Shown here: positions 12,601 to 21,600 of the stretch, one piece after another | How the letters are laid out: every line of letters begins with the position of its first letter | Position numbering within the stretch: position 1 is the stretch's first letter | Origin: Pomphorhynchus laevis | Lineage: Eukaryota > Acanthocephala > Palaeacanthocephala > Echinorhynchida > Pomphorhynchidae | Length of the DNA: 64,000 nucleotides | Assembly: GCA_012934845.2 (NCBI GenBank) | Contig: WNNJ02001239.1 | Coordinates: 124,001-188,000 of the forward strand | Reading direction: 5' to 3' | The notes under the pieces: generated by a model | Told to the model about the DNA's origin: nothing | The model's database searches: none | Seen by the model: only the letters and a program-made list of their open reading frames with translations | Translations under genes and position numbers: made by a program

Positions 12601-15600
12601 TTTGAAAGTATCCGATATATAATTGTAGATGTTGCCAAAAACCGGAGTTCGATTACAAGTAGGGCAGACTTCTTTATCACTCATAGACGAGCTGATGGTA
12701 GCCGGCAGCACTCATCAGTAGGGTGAACTACCATCAGTCGTTTCGGGTGCTTTGTGATATATTAAAAGGGCATCTCCGAGAATTTGCTAACGTGGTAGCA
12801 TGCACCTAGCCTCTTTAAACTAACCATGTGCTTTCCGGATCATCTTTTATTCAGCAGGAATTTTATACAAGTAAAATTCGCAGCAAGTAAAAGTCCTGCT
12901 TTATATATCACAAGGCAGCCAAAACGACTGATGGTAGTTAACCATACTGATGAGTGCTGCCGGCTACTATCAGTTCGTCTAGGAGTTATAAGGAAGTCTG
13001 CTCTACTTGTAATCGAACTCCGGTTTTTGCAAACATTTACAATTATAAAACTGAAGCTTATTAGCTCCCGGAGCACAATTTAACACAATCTGATTTAAAA
13101 TTATAAAAATGTATCCTTCAAAGGATCCTGTGAGAAAGCATGCAACGACAGCAAGTAAAATTCTTGCTGAATAAAATTAGGATGCTCTGGAAAGCACATG
13201 TTAGTTTAAGGGGCTAGGCCCAAGCTACCACGTTAGCAAATTCTCGGAAATGCCTATTTAATATATCACAAGGCAGCCGAAACGACTGATGGTAGTTCAC
13301 CCTACTGATGAGTGCTGCCGGCTACCATTAGCTCGTCTATGAGTGATAAGGAAGTCTGCTCTACTTGTAATCGAACTCCGGTTTTTGGCAACATCTACAA
13401 TTATGAAACTGAAGCTTATTAGCTCCAGGAGCACAATTGAGCACAATCTGATTTAAAATTATGTATATAGTTTCGTTTGGGATCGTGAAGATCGATTGAA
13501 ATCGATCTTCACGACATCTATCGAAGAGCTGTCGCCCTATCGCACGTACACATCGAGTCATAGTTCTTCAAGCAATATAACCTGTTGTGACTACTTGGTT
13601 TTCATGATGTCTACAAAAACCAAGTATAGCAAAGAGTTCAAATCTAAACGATTTTTAAACTGCATTTTAAACTAAATTTAGGTATGTATGCATACGCGGA
13701 GAATTTAACCGGTTAGCTTATATTTCATGAGCTATACATAAAATAATTGCCGTGAATCACTGTTTAATTATGTAGTTTGATTACAGTGTCATTAGATATC
13801 CAAGTTTAATGATGTTTATAATTTATTCGCCAATGTTGATGTTATATAATTTTTTATATTAATTTTTGAGTTTATACGTTTTATAAACCAAATTCATTTC
13901 GTTTTAGACGTTAGTACATTATGTGATGTACTTGACGATATAACTGGAAAGCCAATAGCACAGGCTACACCATTAATAATAGCTTGCTTTGAAGGAGATC
14001 TAGATGTTATAAAATTTATAATTGAGGTAAGCTAATAAACATATATTACCTAAAAACAGTTGTTTGAAATTAAAAAATGTATAATAATATCACGTTGATA
14101 TAAACATATTTAATGGATTAAACCTATCTTATTTTCACATAAAATAAGAGATAAATATTTAGATAATATTTAAAAAATGGATAACGTTAATACGTGACAA
14201 GAAAATTAAGCATAATATAGGTGACTCAATATATTTATAAACTATAACGGTACATTTTTTAGAGATATAATATTAAATGATATAAATGATTTAAAAGTTA
14301 TAAAATATAACCCTTTTTTAGAGATCTCGTTGTGTCCTACTACGTCCCCGGTATTTTATATATTAACCAAAGCTGTTTTGAATAATCCCTAAATTATATT
14401 AATTCATGATTATAAATTATAATGAACGTTGATAGGGAATGCTAATTTAGATATTCAGATAAAGTTTAATTTATTTAAAATGAGTTCAGGGTTGGTCGAA
14501 TTTGACAAAATTTTAATTTATCAGTAGCAGTGAACGGACGATATTATCACTCAAAGTCAAATATCCATTCAAGAAGTATCGACATAGAAACGGAATAAAG
14601 AAAAGGGCTTGTAATAAAAATAAAGTTTAAAAATAAAATCCAGCAGTATTTCAAATTGGGTAGAGGAGTTAGGGCCGAAACCTGATAGCATAACAGTTCC
14701 TCCTGATGACCTCTAATTCTTATTCTGATACAACATCTGTTATTTATTAGTCAATTCATAAAAATGACGTTTATTTTAAATTTCAATTTTTTATTTTAAC
14801 TTGATTTAAATTATAGAAAATCTAAAAACAATTATTAATTTTATTATTTAATTATTAAATTTTGATTTAGCATTATTATGTTTTGTTTATTTTATAATTA
14901 TATTAAATACGTAGACTCAGTTAGCTGATTTAATTTGAACAAAAACATTGACACTATTTTTCATTTTGGTTTAATCAAACCTACAACGTTGGTAAAAAGT
15001 AAGCGTTTTGATTTTTAAATGCAACTGTAATCATCACAAGAGTATTAGATCTTGTTCATATTGCCTTTCAACAGTGTCTTTACATAAGTATGCTTCGGGC
15101 TTAGGGTATATTGCTTCGGGCTTAGGTGTATTGATTCGGGCTTAGGTATATTGCTTCGGGCTTAGATGTATTACATCGGACTTAGGTGTATTGCATCGGA
15201 CTTAGATGTATTGCTTCGAGCTTAGGTGTATTGCTTGGGATTTAGGTGTATTGCTTCGGGTTGAGGTGTATTACATCAGGCTTAGATGTATTGCTTCGGG
15301 CTTAGATGTATTGCTTCGGGCTTAAATGTATTGCTTCGGGCTTAAATGTATTGCTTCGGGCTAAATGTATGTGACGAATGTTGTGATCTTATATGTATCT
15401 CATTAAACAATTGTTATTGTTTATGTCTTAAATGAAATTCACAAAATAGATGTTTCCCTGATGCTTGTATGTTAATAAGCTATGCCTTCTAAACGTAATA
15501 AAATATCTATCATCCATTCTTAGGTTGTTAAAAAGCAACTGAAACAAGATATTTTGACGGATAAACAAAATATGGTTCAATTACAAAATATTTATGTCGT

Positions 15601-18600
15601 TGGAGAAAGTGCAAACAGGATTCTATTAATTGAGCTTCATTCACTATTAATTAGTTTCATTCACTTTTGCGCTTAAACGCCAGATTTTACAATTTTGTGT
15701 TACATTTACAAGATCTTACTAATTTAAGTATTGTGTTAATAGACTCGATTCTCTAAGAATATTTTAGCGTATATCAAGTGGTTTATTTTTACATAAGTTT
15801 ATTTGCAAATCTTATACAACTAAGTTGACATACTTGTAATAAGGCTGTAAATTATAATATTTAGGCAGGGGCAGATACTAACCAAACTGAAAGTGAACAT
15901 CATTTGACACCAATTCACGTCTTATGCGATGCAGAGTACCAAGGGCAGTGCTTACGAGTAAGTGAACTTAATAATTAATTAAAATATATAATATATTAAT
16001 ATAATATATACTTATATTATAATTATATTATAATTATAATATAATATAATTATATTACTAATGCATATGAGTGATAAATAAGACAAAAATAATTGTAATT
16101 TAAGGTTTAAAAAATTTACTATCGCTAATTTAATCAATTAAATAGTTATAATTTGAAGAATTAAAAGTCATATTGATTTAAATATTTGTCATCCAACGAC
16201 ACTTTTAATAATCATCATTAATAATATTTAATAATAACTAAATAATTATTTAATAATATCAACGACACTTTTAATAATCATCATTAATAATATTTAATAA
16301 TAACTAAATAATTATTTAATAATATCAACGACACTTTTAATAATCATCATTAATAATATTTAAAAAAATTAAAAAATTTCTGGTTTCTAATAAGCATACA
16401 CAAATTACAAGAATCTGCAACGAGGCAACATCAATATCTGCAACGAGGCTAATATCAAATAAAGTAACATTGGAATTTCGTAATACTAACGAAGCACTTT
16501 ACAGCTACTTACAATCAGTCAGGAACTTACAGAGGATCGACAACAACTAGTACAACAGGCAATATTCAATGCCTCGCGCAAACCCGAGCGGTTCCGGGAC
16601 GCATTGTTGCCCATGCAATGGTTCGAACGCAGTCTGCAAAAATTGTATGTGCGTTAAAGCAGGGAAGCTCTGTCTAAACTGCCTTCCTGGGTCGAAATGT
16701 ACAAATCGAAATGTTTCATTGGCACAGGACAATAACCTTCCGTCAGCTTTATCTGATTCGTCAATGCCATCCTCGAACGAAGACTCAAAAAGCACACATA
16801 TTGAGTACGTCAGTTTGGAAATCGGATGTACTCAAGTTGGATGTCCACTGCACACTCATGTCAGAGTTCCCAAACAGGTAAACAGAAATTTCTTTTTGCA
16901 GGACTTTTTCTGCGGATCCTGTGCGGCATTTCACATTAATAAACTACGTGCTGATCTTGATGCCACTAAACAATCTTTATACTCTCTTGTCTCTGAGGTA
17001 AATGAAATGAAACACATGCAAGCCATATCTACACCTGCTAGTGTTCAGCAATTGACATCTAATATAACTTCCCATATCCCACTTAAACAAACGTTCGCCA
17101 GTATAATTAGAAAAGAGGTATCACGCACTGTTCTAGCTGCCTCACATGCTACGAGAATTGACTCTACTCCTTTAAAACTGGCACAAACGTTTAGTCGGGA
17201 TTCACAGAGATTTTCAAACGTTATTATCCGTGGTCTTAGGCAGTCGGGTGATGATCTTCGATTAGTTAAGGAAATTTGCTCTTTGCTAGGTGTGCATTTG
17301 CCTTCTGATAACAAGGTAAAACTACGGCGTTTCTCAGCAAAACGAGTTGATACACCACCGTGGCTCTTAATGACTGTCGACGAGTCCACCGTTACTCAGC
17401 TGCTTTCAAGATCTCACTTATTGAAAGATTCGACGAATTTCCATGATGTTTTTGTGAATGCAGACTTGTCCCTCCCAGAACGTGAGATTCAAATATCATT
17501 ACGGGAAGAGCTTCACCAGAAACGTGTTGAAAATCCTAACATTGTTTATCGCATTAAAGATTGTCGCGTAGTGCCAAGTTATTCCAAAAAGGCTACCGAT
17601 GAGAATAAATCTGGGGCTGAAGAGATATCCATATGACTAGCCCAAGATAGTATTCGAACTTACTTCCAGACCAATAAGTCAAATTTACTCCGATTACTCC
17701 TATTTAATGTTGAGGGACTAAACTATTTAAAATCAGCGGGCATAACTTCCTGGTTTTCTTCGTTTGATTTAATAGTCCTTACTGAAACTCTTTCAACTCA
17801 ATTGGTGTCTTTACCTAACTATTACACTTTTAATATCCCAGCATCGTTGGGTAACCGTGGTCGACCCTTCGGTGGCGTGTCCATTGCTGTTAGTTCAAGC
17901 TTTACAAACTGGGAAGTTAAAAAGTCATCTAACGTAATATGTATAGTTTCATGTGGTATTCTTTTAATAGGTTGCTATTTTAACCCATTGATGTCGGCTT
18001 GTGATATCAACGGTGTATGCAATCAAGGTAGTTCGTGAACAAGTGTTATTACAATTCGAACGCAAGAGTCATTTATATGCTATCTTTGTTGACTTTAAAA
18101 AAGCCTTTGATTCGGTTAATCGAGAAATACTCACCCGTAAATTGTCGATGGATTTCCGGATATCTGGTCGTATGCTGAAACTCTTGTTCAATATCCTCTA
18201 TGCCAATTCATTAAATGTCTTCGACGGACGTACTTCATCAGACACAATAATTGCTAGCCGCGGTGTGATGCAAGGAGATCCGCTCAGCCCTATCCTTTTC
18301 TCTGTTTATATCCATGATTTGTCGTCTCATCTGAGAAACGAATGTCAAACTTCAAGTTCTGTTCTTTACGCTGACGACTTAGTTATTCTAACGAAAGATC
18401 TGGAATCGGCTTAAAACGTAACCACTGCTCTAGCTAACTACTGTTCAAAAAATCTAATTGAAGTCAATATCGATAAAACAAAGGTAGTAAAGTTTCGTAA
18501 AGGTGGCAGATTGTGCTCGCATGACGAGATTAGTTTAAACAGCAGGAAAGTAGAGTTCAGTAATCAATACACGTACTTGGGGATGCTATTGACAAGTATG

Positions 18601-21600
18601 TGGTCTTTTAAGCTTCATATCGAAAAGAATTGTGCGAAAATCGTCATAGCCACTTCGCGAGTTAAATGTTTTGGTAAGCTTTCCTTTGGTAGTGCTCTTC
18701 AGTATTTTCATGTCATGCTTCTACCGATTTTGTCGTACGCGCTTTCAGCAATCTGGACAGACCTCACGACGGCTAATTTTGCGCAGATCGACAAATGTAA
18801 AGGAAGATTCATTAAGCGTGTTGTAGGCGTCTCTCCAAAGTGCTCGACGACTGCGGTTTATGTTTTATCTAAAGTCGAGTTATGTACGGAGTATTTACGA
18901 AATATGATCGGAGCACAAGATACGGTACATTATATTCAAAATAAAAAAGACTTTACAGATAAGGTTAGCAAGCTAGATCATCATCTGTACACTTCACCAG
19001 TTAATACGAAAACGAGTTGGCAGTCTCCGTGTGCTTCTAAACGCCCCCTCGTTTGGAGGGTTTCTTTACACGGATATCACGACAAGTTTTGTCGCACTCG
19101 CATACCTGTCCATAAACGTGGAGTTTCGTGTGTGTTTTCTGTGGTGATAGATGTGAGTCTTTATCCCACGTATTTGAGTGCCCGGTGTTAGCGCAAAAAT
19201 CTTTGAAGGAGATCGATAGGTTAAGTTTACGGCTAACCTGATAAACCTGCTAAATTTCTTTTGCCTGTTGGGAACTAGCGGTGGACTATCAAATATTGAT
19301 ATTATCTCAAATGAAGTCGTTGCACAATGTTTTATTTAATTTCTTTCATTTGGCCAAGTCGAGAGACGCAGTGCCCTAATAAATTTCCTCTACATTAATA
19401 ATATTTAATAATAACTAAATAATTATTTAAATATTTAATTATATCAACGATAATTTTAATAATCGTCATTAATAATATTCAATAATTATGGCTTATAATT
19501 TAATAAATAGTTAATTTGTAGTTTAAAAAATACTAGTTATAAAAAGTTTACTTTAATCAAATAAAAGAAAATTTTAAGAATTTGCCTTTAATTTTGATTA
19601 CATATTTCTATATTATATTTTAGTATTAGCTTATTGTATCTAGCTTTTTTAATTAATTAGAACATATAATTTATTCAGCACATATAAGTTAAATTATACG
19701 CTGATGGCAAACATCTAATAAGTTATAATTTAAAAATTTCATTAATTTGAGAGTATTAATAGAATTTAAATTACATTCTAAATTAATATATTAAATCTTT
19801 AAATAAATGTATGTTCAATTTTATATATTTATTAAAATTAAGTTAAGCTTATTTAACTTGAATACTTTAAATAAGAGCTTTTGCGAATGATGGTACATCT
19901 AATAATTATTATTTATTTGATAATTAAATAATGAGCTTTACTTATGATTTTATAAAATTCATTATTTTATTCATTTTATTTCTATTTTTTACATTTTTGA
20001 ATAACAAATTAAATTCATTTAAGCAAAAAAACATCAACAAAATTAAACAAATTGTAGTCTCTTGTGACAATCCTATTGTCATTTTAGCAAAAGGATCGAG
20101 CTGATTTAGTAAAATTATTAATCAAAAGAGGAGCGAAAGTAAATCACCTCGACCGCAATGCAATGACGGCGATACACAAGTAAGTTAAAACATTAACTGT
20201 ATGGATAAACATCTATGTGATTAGAGCTGTTATACACGACCGACCGGAATGCGTTCAAGTTTTGATGGATGCAAAAGCAGATCCGAATGTGATATATCTT
20301 GGGGATACGCCCTTAAGTATTGCTGCAAGACACAATCGCACAAGAATATGCCAGTGAGTTTTGTTGTTTGGCCACTTTTGATTGTCGTACATTAATATCT
20401 CTTTATAAAATGTTCTGTTATCTTTTTAAATTTTCAAGTATCCAGGAACAATCAGGTATAGTTGAACAACAAAAAAATTATTTTGATATTCAAAAATGAA
20501 TATCAAAATATATTTGATATATTATAATTTTGATATATCAAAATTATATTTGATATTATCTTCAAAAATGCTTTTACATTTATATATTATGCCACGTAGG
20601 AAATTTTAATTCTATAATTTACGAATAAAACTCTTAATATGAAATTATTTAAGTGTTATTTTACACTGTTGATTATTTTATTCAGTTATTAATTAATGGA
20701 ATTATCTTGGAATGATTTTAGCACATTAATGCTGTAAAGTAATAATTAAATTTAATTATTAATTATTAATTTATTATTAATATTATTTATTATTCATCCA
20801 TAAGACTTTTTCTCTGGCAAGTTTTAATTTATTTTAAATAATAACAAATATATCCATCTTGATCTGTATTTTAAAATATTCAGGAACAATCAGTTATAGT
20901 TGAACGACAATAAAAATTATTTTGATATTTCGCTAGTAACTACTAGCATCTTCAGAAATTAACATAAAAATAAGAATAAATTTTAAAAATAAAAATAATT
21001 TACAAAAAATCAAGCTACGTTAATGTTATCGATACGTTACATACCATTAACGTTTAAAAAGGATACAGTGAAGTATCCGTATTATTATTTTTTATTTATT
21101 CAGAAATATCTTTTATATATTTTGGGGATTTGAGTACTTATCTGAGCTACTATATGGATGCATTATAAAAATATAAACTTAAATTTTTTATCAATTTATC
21201 TGTGATGATAGAAAGATTTTTGCAATAAAACTGGACTGAAACTATCACAAATGTATTAATGAAAAAATAACCAGGTAATTGAAAAGTAAATAAATTTTAC
21301 AAATATGGTGAAATATCCATATTTTTAGTGACATTATTAAATAACTAATTAGTATTTTCTTAATTCGATATGCTTAAATTTATAATTCACAATTATAATA
21401 TAAAGAATAATGTGATTTCAATGCTATATGAAGTTTTGGAAAGAAAAACAAAGGTCTGGATCACATTTCATAAGCGATTATTTACACTGGAAAAATGTCC
21501 ATTTTGACAAATTCACTTTAAAAAGTTAGATATGCAAATTTATTTGTTCACTTAGATCGATTAGCACATTTCTCGTATGTTAATATAATTCTTTAATATA

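Larger units (their letters stand above)
10320..12605 (-). mobile_element. Penelope-like element with GIY-YIG, arranged as an inverted repeat
   Basis: Minus-strand parts in order: RT at 12057-11425, with the motifs DLESLYTNIPIEE, GTTMGTPLAPSYAII and RYIDDILLIW; a Cys-rich linker at 11136-10783 with QPCKRPRCKSC; a GIY-YIG-type endonuclease remnant at about 10790-10540 (CCKQFVGET); and a tail to about 10320. These are the hallmark parts of Penelope/Neptune/Poseidon-type elements. From about 12090 to 12605 the GIY-YIG region and tail are repeated on the plus strand, so the RT is flanked by outward-facing copies of the same 3' part. Inverted or tandem partial copies are typical of this superfamily. 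It is broken in several places and lies in intron 2 of the ankyrin gene. Confidence 0.8.
16364..19393 (+). mobile_element. LINE (non-LTR retrotransposon) with 15-bp target duplication
   Basis: Flanked by the exact duplication ATTAATAATATTTAA (16349-16363 and 19394-19408). It holds ORF1 (16569-17636), an APE-like endonuclease start (about 17640-18000), an RT domain (18001-18414) and a C-terminal part (18415-19240). Endonuclease text stops at about 18010 and RT text resumes mid-domain, indicating an internal deletion of several hundred codons. A TAA at 18412-18414 interrupts the RT frame, and a frame change near the end separates the CVFCGDRC zinc-finger tail. It is non-autonomous now, but the perfect target duplication suggests a fairly recent insertion. 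It lies in intron 4 of the ankyrin gene, same strand. Confidence 0.85.

Noticed and set aside
14640-14935. Canonical hammerhead in the family A tail
   Set aside because: GAAA and CTGATGA are both present, but the flanking bases do not form a proper stem II or a UH cleavage site; reported only as a conserved structure.
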